From Pseudarthrobacter psychrotolerans (GTDB taxonomy: Bacteria > Actinomycetota > Actinomycetes > Actinomycetales > Micrococcaceae): a DNA stretch of 64,000 nucleotides. The notes under the pieces were generated by a model. The model was not told the origin of the DNA. It saw only the letters and a program-made list of their open reading frames with translations, and did no database searches. Every line of letters begins with the position of its first letter. The stretch's first letter is position 1. The position numbers and the translations under genes are program-made. The DNA lies in contig NZ_CP047898.1 in the NCBI RefSeq assembly GCF_009911795.1, positions 4,154,001 through 4,218,000 on the forward strand. The letters are read 5' to 3'. Below are positions 41,142-49,629 of the stretch, in pieces.

Positions 41142-41840
41142 ATGAACATCCCCACGCCTGCCGCCACACGAACACCTGCCGCCACACGAACACTGACTTG
41201 CCGGGCCGTCCTTTTCGACATGGACGGCACGCTGGTGGACTCCACGGCAGTTGTCGAAGAGGTGTGGGGAGAATTCGCTGCCCGGTACGGTCTGGACATC
41301 GCCGAAATCCTGCGCACTTCGCACGGCATCCAGGCTGAAGATACCGTGCGCCGGTTCGCGCCGGCCGGAGCCGACGTCGTGGCGCTCACTACGGAACTCG
41401 GCGCCATGGAAAGGGCGCGGACTGCCGGTATCGTCGCGTTGCCGGGGGCTACCGAGCTGCTTCGCAGCCTCCCGGCCGAGGCAGTGGCGCTGGTGACCTC
41501 GGCGGACCGGATCCTCGCGGACATCCGCATGGACGCCGCCGGACTCGCCATGCCGGCCACGGCCGTGACGGCGGAACTGGTCACACGGGGCAAACCGCAC
41601 CCGGAAGGGTATCTGAAGGCGGCGGGGCTGCTGGGCGTGAAGCCGGAGGACGCCGTGGTATTCGAGGATGCGCCAGCAGGAATCGCGGCGGGTGTTGCCG
41701 CGGGGATCCGGACGGTGGCCGTGGGTCCCAATACGGGCGAATTGCCGGCCGGCGTGCTCCACATCCCGGATTACAGTGCCGTGACCGCCTCCGTGGAAAC
41801 GGACGCCGGGGGACGGCCGGTTATTTCTTTCCGGCTTTGA
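41142..41840 (+). CDS. HAD-superfamily phosphatase (subfamily IA)
   Basis: 232 residues. Nucleophile Asp26 and acid/base Asp28 in FDMDGTL, motif II VTSADR, motif III Lys in GKPHPEGYLKAA and motif IV FEDAPAGI. Resembles sugar-phosphatase/phosphoglycolate phosphatase-like enzymes. The first 18 residues contain a perfect tandem 18-bp DNA repeat (PAATRT twice), not part of the HAD fold. Confidence 0.9.
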   Translation: MNIPTPAATRTPAATRTLTCRAVLFDMDGTLVDSTAVVEEVWGEFAARYGLDIAEILRTSHGIQAEDTVRRFAPAGADVVALTTELGAMERARTAGIVALPGATELLRSLPAEAVALVTSADRILADIRMDAAGLAMPATAVTAELVTRGKPHPEGYLKAAGLLGVKPEDAVVFEDAPAGIAAGVAAGIRTVAVGPNTGELPAGVLHIPDYSAVTASVETDAGGRPVISFRL

Positions 41841-41930
41841 GGTCGGCGACAACCTTCGTGATCCGCCGGGCCGGCGTGCGGCCCAGCGCCGCGGCCGCCG
41901 GCATGGGAGAGTCGGCGTGGGGGAGTCGGC

Positions 41931-42665
41931 TTAGTACCAGTTGTGCGACAGGTGGAAGTTCAGCGCGCCGCACGGTGACTGGTAGCGCTCCTGGATGTAG
42001 TTCAGGCCCCAGTTGATCTGCGTGCGGTAGTTGGTGAGGTAGTCCCCGCCGGCGCTCGCCATCTTCTCAGCGGGCAGCGACTGGACGATGCCGTATGCGC
42101 CGCTGCTGGCGTTGGTGGCCGTGGTGGTCCATCCGGATTCCTTGGTCCACAGCGTGTGCAGGCACTGCATCTGGTCAGCAGACCAGCCGTAGGTCGCCAG
42201 TTGGCCGGCCGCATAGGCCTGTGCCCCGGCGGGGTCATCGACGGCCACAACAGGGGCAGGAGCGGGCTCGGGAGCAGGAGCAGGAGCCGGGGCGGGCACT
42301 GGGGCCGGGGCAGGTGCCGGGTCGGCAGCCTGGGGTGCGACGTTCATCTCGGCCGGTGCAGCTTCCGGGGTGGCCGGTGCCTGGATCTGGGCTGCTTCGA
42401 AGCTCAGCTTCGACTGGGCGCTGGTTTCTTGGGCTGCCTGGTCCGCGCTGGCTGCAAGCGACGCGGACTCGGAAGCGTGTGCTGCGGCACTGACGCCGAC
42501 CAGGAGGGCGCAAGCCGTCGCGAAGACGGCGACGCGCTGGCCCCCGGAGGGAATCCGGGCCACCTTGGACAGTGGGGACATAGCTGCACCGACGCGGGTC
42601 TGCTTGCGGTGGCTGTCGGATTTTGTATCGCCCTGCGGGCGTGGTTCTACCTTGAATTCAGACAT
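41931..42665 (-). CDS. Secreted lytic-transglycosylase-like cell-wall protein
   Basis: 244 residues. The N-terminal cytoplasmic stretch is long (~45), then a signal-anchor/signal peptide (VAVFATACALLVGVSAAAHAS), a Pro/Ala-rich wall-spanning linker (~100-140, PAPAPAPVPAPAP), and a C-terminal domain (~150-244) with WTKESGWTTTATN, whose Glu is the expected catalytic acid of transglycosylase/lysozyme-like folds, plus two cysteines. Similar to aggregation-promoting/Rpf-like muralytic proteins. Expression is under a c-di-AMP riboswitch. Confidence 0.85.
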   Translation of the reverse strand: MSEFKVEPRPQGDTKSDSHRKQTRVGAAMSPLSKVARIPSGGQRVAVFATACALLVGVSAAAHASESASLAASADQAAQETSAQSKLSFEAAQIQAPATPEAAPAEMNVAPQAADPAPAPAPVPAPAPAPAPEPAPAPVVAVDDPAGAQAYAAGQLATYGWSADQMQCLHTLWTKESGWTTTATNASSGAYGIVQSLPAEKMASAGGDYLTNYRTQINWGLNYIQERYQSPCGALNFHLSHNWY

Positions 42666-42680
42666 GATGGATCGCCTCTC

Positions 42681-42838
42681 ACGCCTGCGGAGTTAGCTGT
42701 CGGGTTCGGATGAGGGCATCCGGCCACACGGCACAATCACGTGTTGGCTTAACCCCAAAGGGCACTTGGTGCCCGGGACGGTGGGTCCCCCGCCTCTGCC
42801 TCTGAAATCGGAATCCGGGAAGCGGCAGAGCTTGGCGT
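42681..42838 (-). promoter_or_regulatory. c-di-AMP (ydaO/yuaA-type) riboswitch
   Basis: On the minus strand the leader carries the conserved ydaO segments in order: GCGGGGGACCCACC, GGGGTTAAGCC, and CCGAACCCGACAGCTAACT (at 42709-42691). The terminal stem ACGCC/GGCGT closes at 42838 and 42681. Only 15 bases separate the aptamer from the start codon of the cell-wall hydrolase, and these contain GAGAGG, the ribosome site. In actinobacteria this class controls rpf and other wall hydrolases, switching them off at high c-di-AMP. Confidence 0.9.
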
Positions 42839-42923
42839 CATCCGGATATGCGGCCCGAACGGGATCCGCACCTGTTCGACGGTACAGGAGCTGGAAGCTT
42901 AAGTCACATTTTGGTAACAGGAA

Positions 42924-44483
42924 TCACGACGACGGTGTGTCGCCTTGCTGCGCTCGCGTGTCGGCTGGTTGCGCCACCGCACCGGCGGGGAGGAGTAAGG
43001 CGAACTCTGTCCGCCCGGCCCGCGATGTCACTTCCACGCTACCGCCGTGCGCCTCCATGATGGACTGGACAATGGACAGGCCCAGGCCGCTGGTGCCCTC
43101 CGACGCCCCGGAGCCCGAGGCCGCTGCCGTGCCCTTGCGGGCCGCGTCTGCGCGGGCAAACCGGGAGAAAACGTGGTCCACGAACTCCGCAGGGATGCCT
43201 CCGCCGTCGTCCGTTACAGTCACCGCTGCGCTGCCATCGGCAGACCTCGTAACGGCGGTGACCACGGTGGTCCCGGGCGGCGTGTGCTTGCGCGCATTCG
43301 AGAGCAGGTTGACCAGCACCTGACGCAGTTGGGACGCGTCACCGGTGACGGCGAGCGGCTCGTCAGGCAGTTCAAGGCGCCAGTGGTGGTCCGGGGCGAT
43401 GACTTTTTCGTCACTGACGGTTTCGATCACAAGCTGTGTGAGGTCCACCTCGCTGAGTTTCAGGGGCTGCCCCTCATCGAGCCGGGCCAGCAGGAGCAGG
43501 TCCTCCACCAGGGTGGTCATGCGTTCGGACTGGCTCTGGACCCGCGCCATGGATTTCCGGCCGTCCGGCGTGAAGTCCTCGGTCATCCGCATCAGCTCCG
43601 TGTAGCCGCGGATGGCGGTCAGCGGGGTGCGCAGTTCGTGGGACGCGTCCGCAACGAACTGCCTCACCTTGGTCTCGCTCCGCTGCCGCGCCTCGAGTGC
43701 GTTGGCGACGTTATCCAGCATCAGATTGAGGGCGTGTCCTACGCTGCCCACTTCGGTTCCGGGGTTGGAGTTCGACGGCGGGACGCGCACCGCGAGTGCC
43801 ACCTCGCCCGCATCCAGCGGGAGCCGGGCCACCCGGGTTGCAACCTCGGAAAGCTGCTCCAACGGCTTCATGGTGCGCCGGATGAGCACGGTTCCGGCCA
43901 GTCCGATCAGCGCCAGGCCGCCAAGGGAAACGAACACAAAAGTCCAGACCAGCGACGCCAGCGTGCTCTCCTTGGCCGCGAGCGGAAGTCCCGTGACGAG
44001 GACATCGCCGTAGCCGGTTTCCACGGCCACAATCCGGTAATCCCCGTTGGACAGCGAGCGGTCCACGGGGTTGTCATCCTGCGACAGTGCGAGGAGTGTT
44101 TTTTTATCCTCAGAGCTGAGCGCCAGGCGTGTGGTGTCCGAGGCCAGGAAGCCGGCACTGTTCACCTGGCCGTTCAGGATGCGTGCATTCAGCGTTCCCA
44201 CACTTTGTCCGCGGGCGTCCAGCGGGTCCCGGCCGTTGAACCCGCCCTGGGGAGGCCGGCCGGGATCGTTCGAGCGCTTGGCGGCCTGGCTCAGCTGTTC
44301 ATCCAACTGCCTGGTGAGAAAGGAATCCATGGACGCGTAGCTGAACAGCCCGACGGCGCCGCAAATGGCGACCAGTAAGGCCATGGCCAGCAGGATCAGG
44401 CGGGTGCGCAGATGCCACGTGTCAGGCTTCCGCCAGCTGCGTACGTAGAGCGGATTGGCGGGCCGTGCTGTCGAAGCGGACAT
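42924..44483 (-). CDS. Two-component sensor histidine kinase
   Basis: 519 residues. Membrane helices at ~28-52 and ~190-215 flank an extracytoplasmic sensor loop. A HAMP domain follows. The HisKA phosphoacceptor is His282 in DASHELRTPL. The HATPase has the N, G1 and G2 boxes (NLLSNARKHT, DDGGGIP, GLGLSIV). Follows its response regulator gene by seven bases. Similar to actinobacterial TrcS/MprB-like kinases. Signal unknown. Confidence 0.93.
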   Translation of the reverse strand: MSASTARPANPLYVRSWRKPDTWHLRTRLILLAMALLVAICGAVGLFSYASMDSFLTRQLDEQLSQAAKRSNDPGRPPQGGFNGRDPLDARGQSVGTLNARILNGQVNSAGFLASDTTRLALSSEDKKTLLALSQDDNPVDRSLSNGDYRIVAVETGYGDVLVTGLPLAAKESTLASLVWTFVFVSLGGLALIGLAGTVLIRRTMKPLEQLSEVATRVARLPLDAGEVALAVRVPPSNSNPGTEVGSVGHALNLMLDNVANALEARQRSETKVRQFVADASHELRTPLTAIRGYTELMRMTEDFTPDGRKSMARVQSQSERMTTLVEDLLLLARLDEGQPLKLSEVDLTQLVIETVSDEKVIAPDHHWRLELPDEPLAVTGDASQLRQVLVNLLSNARKHTPPGTTVVTAVTRSADGSAAVTVTDDGGGIPAEFVDHVFSRFARADAARKGTAAASGSGASEGTSGLGLSIVQSIMEAHGGSVEVTSRAGRTEFALLLPAGAVAQPADTRAQQGDTPSS

Positions 44484-44490
44484 GGAGCTG

Positions 44491-45231
44491 CTACTCGGCC
44501 GGCTTGATGACGTAGCCGGCGCCCCGCACTGTATGGATCATGGGCGGGTGCGCCGCATCCACCTTCTTGCGCAGGTAGGAGATGTAGAGTTCCACGATGT
44601 TGGCCTGGCCGCCGAAGTCATAGTTCCAGACGCGGTCAAGGATCTGGGCCTTGCTGATCACGCGTTTGGGGTTCTCCATGAGGTACCGGAGCAGTTCGAA
44701 CTGGGTGGCCGTGAGCTGGAGGTCATCGCCCGCACGGGTCACTTCGCGCGTATCGATGTTGAGGACAAGATCGCCCACCACAAGTTCGGCGGTGTCCATC
44801 GCGGCAACGCCGGACCGCTGAACGAGGCGGTGCAACCGCAGCAGGACCTCCTCCATGCTGAACGGCTTGGTCACATAGTCATCCCCGCCGGCCGCGAGGC
44901 CCAGGATCCTGTCCTGGACGGCGTCCTTGGCGGTCAGGAAAAGCGCGGGTACCTCCGGCGCGAAGGCGCGGATCCTGCCCAGCAGTTCAACGCCGTCGAA
45001 CCCTGGCAGCATCACGTCCAGCACCAGGACGTCCGGGCGGAACTCCTTGGCACGCTTGACGGCCTCCGGGCCATCAGAAGCCACGGCAACGGACCATCCG
45101 GCCATGCGCAGCCCCATGCTCATGAGTTCGGAAAGGCTGGGTTCGTCGTCAACCACCAGGGCGCGGATGGGTGAGCCGTCCGGGTGGGTAAGTTGCGGAA
45201 GGTTGTTGGTCATGGAGTGGGAAGTGGCCAT
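44491..45231 (-). CDS. OmpR-family response regulator
   Basis: 246 residues. Receiver domain with phospho-accepting Asp72 in LVLDVMLPG, acidic pocket DDE (28-30), Thr and Lys switch residues (LTAKDAV, YVTKPF). C-terminal winged helix (RYLMENPKRVISKAQILDRVW, YISYLRKKVD, RGAGYVIK). Partner of the adjacent kinase in one operon. Similar to TrcR-type regulators. Confidence 0.93.
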   Translation of the reverse strand: MATSHSMTNNLPQLTHPDGSPIRALVVDDEPSLSELMSMGLRMAGWSVAVASDGPEAVKRAKEFRPDVLVLDVMLPGFDGVELLGRIRAFAPEVPALFLTAKDAVQDRILGLAAGGDDYVTKPFSMEEVLLRLHRLVQRSGVAAMDTAELVVGDLVLNIDTREVTRAGDDLQLTATQFELLRYLMENPKRVISKAQILDRVWNYDFGGQANIVELYISYLRKKVDAAHPPMIHTVRGAGYVIKPAE

Positions 45232-45840
45232 GGGACAACTCTCCGATCATTCGGTTAGCCCGCGCTATGGGGTTCCTGTGCGCACGCTGTGAATCCCAGC
45301 CTAGCGAGCTGAGTGGAGGGGGAAGTGGGTGCCGATAATGCGCGGGCCGGAGCCGTTTCCGCTGGACAGGCGGCAAAAGGCAACAAGCAATTTCGGCAAG
45401 CCATGCCGCGGTGAATTTCAAGTGCTCAGAATCGCGAAAGGGCGAAGATTGTTCGCCACAAGGGGCTATTTGCGCACCCTTGGCGGACAACAACTCCCAT
45501 TTTAGCGTCATTTCAGAATGGTGATCTATCACACAAATCCGCATTCTGTCTCACTATGCGGAACAACGCACCCATTGTTACTTGCAAGTTCTCATTGTTA
45601 CGTTGCACACTTTGAATTGTGAACAAGAACTCAACAGCACCTGCAGCCGCAGAATATTGGCCCAGCACATCCGCTGCTGCCGACATGCGCTGTTGTCGAA
45701 TGCACGCCTGACCTTGAGACCCCACGAAGTTCCTAGGCATTCGCCCCCAGCCCAGCGTAGGGCGCCCTCCCCAGATCTCATTGCGGGGACAATCAGCATT
45801 CGAGCCGCGATGACGGCCATTCACATTGAGGTAAGCATTC
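45232..45840. other. Long intergenic region (609 bases) before the winged-helix gene
   Basis: AT-richer than its surroundings. It holds CATTGTTAC at 45573 and again at 45593 (20-base period, both followed by a TTGCA), a dyad GTGAT-CT-ATCAC at 45521-45532, and a start region with only weak ribosome-site similarity (GAGGTAAG) before 45841. No convincing gene. It looks like an extended regulatory or leader region. Confidence 0.5.
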
Positions 45841-46707
45841 ATGTCAGTTGCATCCGGATACGTCCACATCTCCGTCCGTAACGCAGGCAAGGCGGGCCAG
45901 GCCTCCGGCCTCCGCCAAGGCTTCGGCGCCCGACCGGCATTCGCCCCGGCAGCCCCCGGCGCCAGCTTTCCCGCCCCCGGCTACGCACCCCAGGGCTACA
46001 ACCCCAACTCCTACGGCCAGCTCCGCGCCGTCCAGCCTGCCGAAGCCGCACCGCTGACCGCGCCAACTCCGGTTATCGCGGGGCCAAACGCCGTGCGGCC
46101 CGTCGCCAACGACACCGTGGCCCGTGGATTTGTCCTCTACATGGGCATCGACGAGGAAACCGCAGCGGCTGCCGGAACCTCCATTGCCAAACTTGCCCAG
46201 GAAATCCGCGCTTACGCACAGTCACTCGTGACCGGTGCCGAAAGCTATGCGGCCGTGGCTGTGGCTCCGGCCGGCACCCCGGGTTCCGCGCTCGACGTCG
46301 TCCGTTCCACCTTTGGTGACCCCACGGTGAACGCGCAGAAGCGCACCGAGACTGCGCGGCTGCAGCAGCCCCAGGACCCGCGTCCGTCCGGCGTCCTGAT
46401 TGACCTTGCCCGGCGCGAAGTCCACCTGGACGGCGAATCCCTGAACCTGACCTTCAAGGAATTCGAACTCCTGAACTACCTGGTGGAAAACGGCACCCGG
46501 ACCGTTGGCCGCGATGAACTGCTCGAGGGCCTGTGGCGCAACGCCGAGGAAGTCCCCAACGAGCGCACCATCGACGTCCACATCCGCCGCCTCCGCTCCA
46601 AGCTGGGCCGCCTCGCCAACACCGTCCGCACCGTCCGCGGCCAGGGCTACCGCTTCTACGAGCACCCCGAAGTGATTGTCTGGGCCGCTCCGGAATACTC
46701 GATCTAG
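45841..46707 (+). CDS. Orphan winged-helix regulator (OmpR-type DNA-binding domain without receiver)
   Basis: 288 residues. Residues 1-80 are Ala/Pro/Gly-rich and disordered. ~95-165 form a helical region of unknown kind (ARGFVLYMGIDEETAAAAG). ~185-275 is an OmpR/PhoB winged helix: FKEFELLNYLVENGTRTVGR, RTIDVHIRRLRSKLG, VRGQGYRFYE. There is no phosphorylatable receiver domain, so activity must be set by level or by the N-terminal region. The large upstream region suggests heavy transcriptional control. Confidence 0.87.
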   Translation: MSVASGYVHISVRNAGKAGQASGLRQGFGARPAFAPAAPGASFPAPGYAPQGYNPNSYGQLRAVQPAEAAPLTAPTPVIAGPNAVRPVANDTVARGFVLYMGIDEETAAAAGTSIAKLAQEIRAYAQSLVTGAESYAAVAVAPAGTPGSALDVVRSTFGDPTVNAQKRTETARLQQPQDPRPSGVLIDLARREVHLDGESLNLTFKEFELLNYLVENGTRTVGRDELLEGLWRNAEEVPNERTIDVHIRRLRSKLGRLANTVRTVRGQGYRFYEHPEVIVWAAPEYSI

Positions 46708-46724
46708 TCCTTCAGCGACGCACC

Positions 46725-46757
46725 AAAGCGGCCGTACCCACTGGGGGCGGCCGCTTT
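46725..46757 (+). terminator. Terminator after winged-helix regulator
   Basis: AAAGCGGCCG and CGGCCGCTTT, perfect 10-bp arms, followed by CGCTTTCGC, 18 bases past the stop. Confidence 0.75.
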
Positions 46758-47057
46758 CGCTTTCGCGGCACGATCCCTCTGCGCCTGCACTCGCGCCTCG
46801 CGCAACAACGGCGCTCCCGGGATGTCCCGCTTCGCTGCATCGCCCACTACGCAAAATGCCGCTTTTGTGCGTCCAGGCCCGAGAGCATTGGCCTCCGCGG
46901 CTGTTGTTCGACGACGTGGCGCCCAGGTTTGTCGCGGGGAGCAGGCTTTTGGCTTCCGCAATGCAGGCCCGGCCCGTCATTCCGCGGGGCGGGTCTCTTG
47001 GTGCGGCCAAAAGCGTGACGGGCGGCGTCGTGGGTCCTGCGGGTCTAGGCTTGGGGG
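46758..47057. other. Intergenic region before sixA, no gene seen
   Basis: About 300 bases, high GC, with open frames in several phases but no recognisable product, ribosome site or RNA structure. The promoter of the phosphatase gene presumably lies near 47000-47050. Confidence 0.4.
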
Positions 47058-47585
47058 ATGAGCGACCACCACATCAAACGCCTGGTGATCATGCGGCACG
47101 CCAAGGCCGACTGGCCCGGCGGCGTGGCGGATCATGAGCGGCCGCTGGAGGAACGCGGGCACCGCGAGGCGCCTCTGGCCGGCAAGTGGCTTGTCAAGCA
47201 CAGCATCCTCCCGGACTTCATCCTGTGTTCCAGTGCGCTGCGCACGCGCCAGACCTGCACCTGGGTGTGCTCCGAGTTGGGAGATAAGGCTCCGACGCCG
47301 AAACTTGAGGACGGCCTCTACGCCGCCTCTGCGCTGCGGATGCTCGCCGTGGTCAACCATGTGCCTGACACCGTCACCACCCTGATGCTCATCTCGCACA
47401 TGCCTGGCGTCCAGGACCTCGCCATGCACCTGGCCTCACGAGACTCAAACCACGACGCCTACATGGACGCCGCCACCCGATACCCCACCAGCGCCCTCAC
47501 GGTGCTGGAAACGGAAAAATCCTGGGCCGAGCTGGACGGGCAGGACGCCCGGCTGACCAAGTTCAAGGTCCCGCGAGCCCACTGA
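47058..47585 (+). CDS. SixA-type histidine phosphatase
   Basis: 175 residues. RHA motif at 13-15 (VIMRHAKAD) with catalytic His14. The second His is in LMLISHMPGVQDLA. In E. coli, SixA removes phosphate from phospho-histidine relay proteins. The 3' end overlaps the convergent LysR gene by 23 bases. Confidence 0.88.
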   Translation: MSDHHIKRLVIMRHAKADWPGGVADHERPLEERGHREAPLAGKWLVKHSILPDFILCSSALRTRQTCTWVCSELGDKAPTPKLEDGLYAASALRMLAVVNHVPDTVTTLMLISHMPGVQDLAMHLASRDSNHDAYMDAATRYPTSALTVLETEKSWAELDGQDARLTKFKVPRAH

Positions 47586-48540
47586 CTCCAGGGGACCCGG
47601 TGACCACAGAGGACTCACTGACCACACGGGACGCAGCGACACGGGACGCAGCGACCTCCCGCAGCAGCCCGGCGACGTGCCGGATGCCCGGGCTGGCCGC
47701 CATGGTGCGGCGGTACACGATGCCCACCTGCCTGACCTGCATGGGGTTGACCAGGGGCAGGCACGCGACGTCCCCCGGCAGTGCGGGCCGGCCAAGGCGG
47801 GGAACCAGCGCCACAACGGCTCCCTGCTCCACCAGGGCGATGTGGGTTGCGAAGTCAGGATCGTAGACCTTGATGTCCGGAACCCGGCCACGATCGGCGA
47901 AGATCCGCAGCAGCGCCTCGTTGCAGATGGCGCCGTGCGGCGTGCTGATCCACCGTTCGTCCACGAGGTCCGCCGGCTCCACCTGGCTGCGTCCAGCCAG
48001 CGGATGGTCGCGGTGCACCAGGACGTCCGCAACGTCCTCGCACAGCCACTCGAGCATCATGTGCTCCGGTATTACCAGCGGGACGGAGTTCCAGTTGTGC
48101 ACCACACCCAGGTCCGCCTCCCCGTTGGCCACCCGCGCCACGGCTTCCCGAGGGTCCTCGGCCAGTACGCTGATGTCCAGGTCCGCTCCGGATGAAGCCA
48201 GCCGTCCCAGCAGTGGCCCCACGAGTCCCCGGCAGGCGGTGGAAAAGGAAACAACCCTCAGGTGCCCGGTGGGTTTGGCCGGATCTGCCAACAACGTGGA
48301 TTCCAGTTCCTCGAGCTCCGACAGGATGCGCCGGCCGTAAGCTGCCAGGGTGAGCCCCCGCTCGGTCAGCAGCACCCCGCGGCCGCGGCGTTCCAGGACG
48401 GGGAACCCGGTCTGCTTCTCCAGCTTCTTGATCTGCTGGGAGACGGCCGACGGACTGAAGCCCATCACCTCCGACGCCGCTATGACCGAACCGTGCAGTT
48501 CAATCGCTGCCAGGGCCCGGAGTGAACCGATCTCAATCAT
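47563..48540 (-). CDS. LysR-family transcriptional regulator
   Basis: 325 residues from ATG 48540. HTH_1 domain (IGSLRALAAIELHGSVIAAS, then SPSAVSQQIKKLE), followed by the two-lobed substrate-binding domain to ~residue 290. The C-terminal tail includes VAASRVAASR, encoded by a perfect 15-bp tandem duplication (47626-47655). Divergent from an EamA-type exporter across 72 bases, its likely target. Confidence 0.92.
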   Translation of the reverse strand: MIEIGSLRALAAIELHGSVIAASEVMGFSPSAVSQQIKKLEKQTGFPVLERRGRGVLLTERGLTLAAYGRRILSELEELESTLLADPAKPTGHLRVVSFSTACRGLVGPLLGRLASSGADLDISVLAEDPREAVARVANGEADLGVVHNWNSVPLVIPEHMMLEWLCEDVADVLVHRDHPLAGRSQVEPADLVDERWISTPHGAICNEALLRIFADRGRVPDIKVYDPDFATHIALVEQGAVVALVPRLGRPALPGDVACLPLVNPMQVRQVGIVYRRTMAASPGIRHVAGLLREVAASRVAASRVVSESSVVTGSPGVSGLAGP

Positions 48541-48612
48541 GAAGCAAACGTACATGATTCGAGGTGGAATTCAACGCTGGTGCTTCATCTGCAGTTCTGC
48601 AAGAGTGGGACC

Positions 48613-49629
48613 GTGAATCTCCGACACTCCCTCCTCGCCGCCCTGGTCGCCGTTCTCTGGGGCCTGAACTTCGTGGCCATCGACTTTGGCCTGCATGCGA
48701 ACGGCCGTGAGGTTCCGCCGCTGCTTTTTGTGGCTATGCGCTTCCTCCTGGTGGTCTTCCCCTGTATTTTCTTCATCAGGAAACCGGACGTCAGCTGGAA
48801 GGCGATCATCGGCGTCGGCGTCTTTATGAGCGCGGGCCAGTTCGGACTCCTCTACCTGGCCATGGCGCTGGGTATGCCGGCGGGCCTCGCCTCCCTGGTC
48901 CTCCAGGCGCAGGTGCTGCTCACCGTCCTCCTGGCTGCCGGGTTACTGCGCGAGCGGCCCAGCCGGAGCCAGCTGGCCGGCGTCGTTCTGGGCGTTGTGG
49001 GCTTGGCCGTGGTGGCCGTCGGCCGGAGTGCCGTGGCCCCGCTGCTGCCGCTCATCATCGTCCTGGGAGCCGCATTGTCCTGGGCCGCCGGCAACGTCAT
49101 TGCCCGTCAGGCCAAGGCCTCCTCCGGGCTGGGGCTGGTGGTCTGGTCCGGCGCCGTGGTGCCGCTGCCCCTCGCCGGGCTGTCGCTGCTGGTGGACGGC
49201 CCGGACGCGGTGTTCGGCACGCTGGCTGACCTCCAGCCCGCCACGATCCTGAGTGCACTGTATACGGCCGTTTTCGCGTCGCTGGTGGGGTACGGAATCT
49301 GGAACAGGCTCCTGGCCAGCTACCCGTCGTCGGCCGTGGTGCCCTTTACCCTGCTGGTTCCCGTGGTGGGCATGAGCGCGGCCTGGCTGGCATTGGGGGA
49401 GATGCCGACGCCGGCCGAACTGGCTGGCGGGCTGCTCCTCCTGGGCGGGGTGGCGACGGCGGTGCTCGCCGGCCGAGGCCGGCGGGGTCAGCGGCGGGGC
49501 GCCGGCTTGGCACCCGTCTTGGTGCCCGGTTTGGGTGCCGGCTTGCGGACCGGGGACGCGGACGACGACGGCCGCTTGGCTGCGGCGGCAGGCATCCGGG
49601 CGGGCGCGCGGAGCCCTGACGCGCGCTGA
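48613..49629 (+). CDS. EamA/DMT-family exporter
   Basis: 338 residues from GTG 48613. Ten membrane segments in two EamA repeats (first AVLWGLNFVAIDFGL, second around ALSWAAGNVIARQAK). Resembles O-acetylserine/cysteine-type exporters. The last ~50 residues are Arg/Gly/Ala-rich and hydrophilic, and their DNA overlaps the convergent gene by 142 bases. Confidence 0.88.
   Translation: MNLRHSLLAALVAVLWGLNFVAIDFGLHANGREVPPLLFVAMRFLLVVFPCIFFIRKPDVSWKAIIGVGVFMSAGQFGLLYLAMALGMPAGLASLVLQAQVLLTVLLAAGLLRERPSRSQLAGVVLGVVGLAVVAVGRSAVAPLLPLIIVLGAALSWAAGNVIARQAKASSGLGLVVWSGAVVPLPLAGLSLLVDGPDAVFGTLADLQPATILSALYTAVFASLVGYGIWNRLLASYPSSAVVPFTLLVPVVGMSAAWLALGEMPTPAELAGGLLLLGGVATAVLAGRGRRGQRRGAGLAPVLVPGLGAGLRTGDADDDGRLAAAAGIRAGARSPDAR

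Noticed and set aside
41821..41904. 27-codon minus-strand frame ending in ITKVVADLKAGKK
   Set aside because: Protein-like ending but no ribosome site and overlaps the HAD gene end. Too short to support.
43047..44378. 443-codon plus-strand frame opposite the histidine kinase
   Set aside because: No recognisable domain. The kinase on the other strand has all catalytic boxes.
45521..45532. Dyad GTGAT-CT-ATCAC as a CRP/FNR-type site
   Set aside because: Spacer is too short for the usual CRP consensus. Kept only as a description of the intergenic region.
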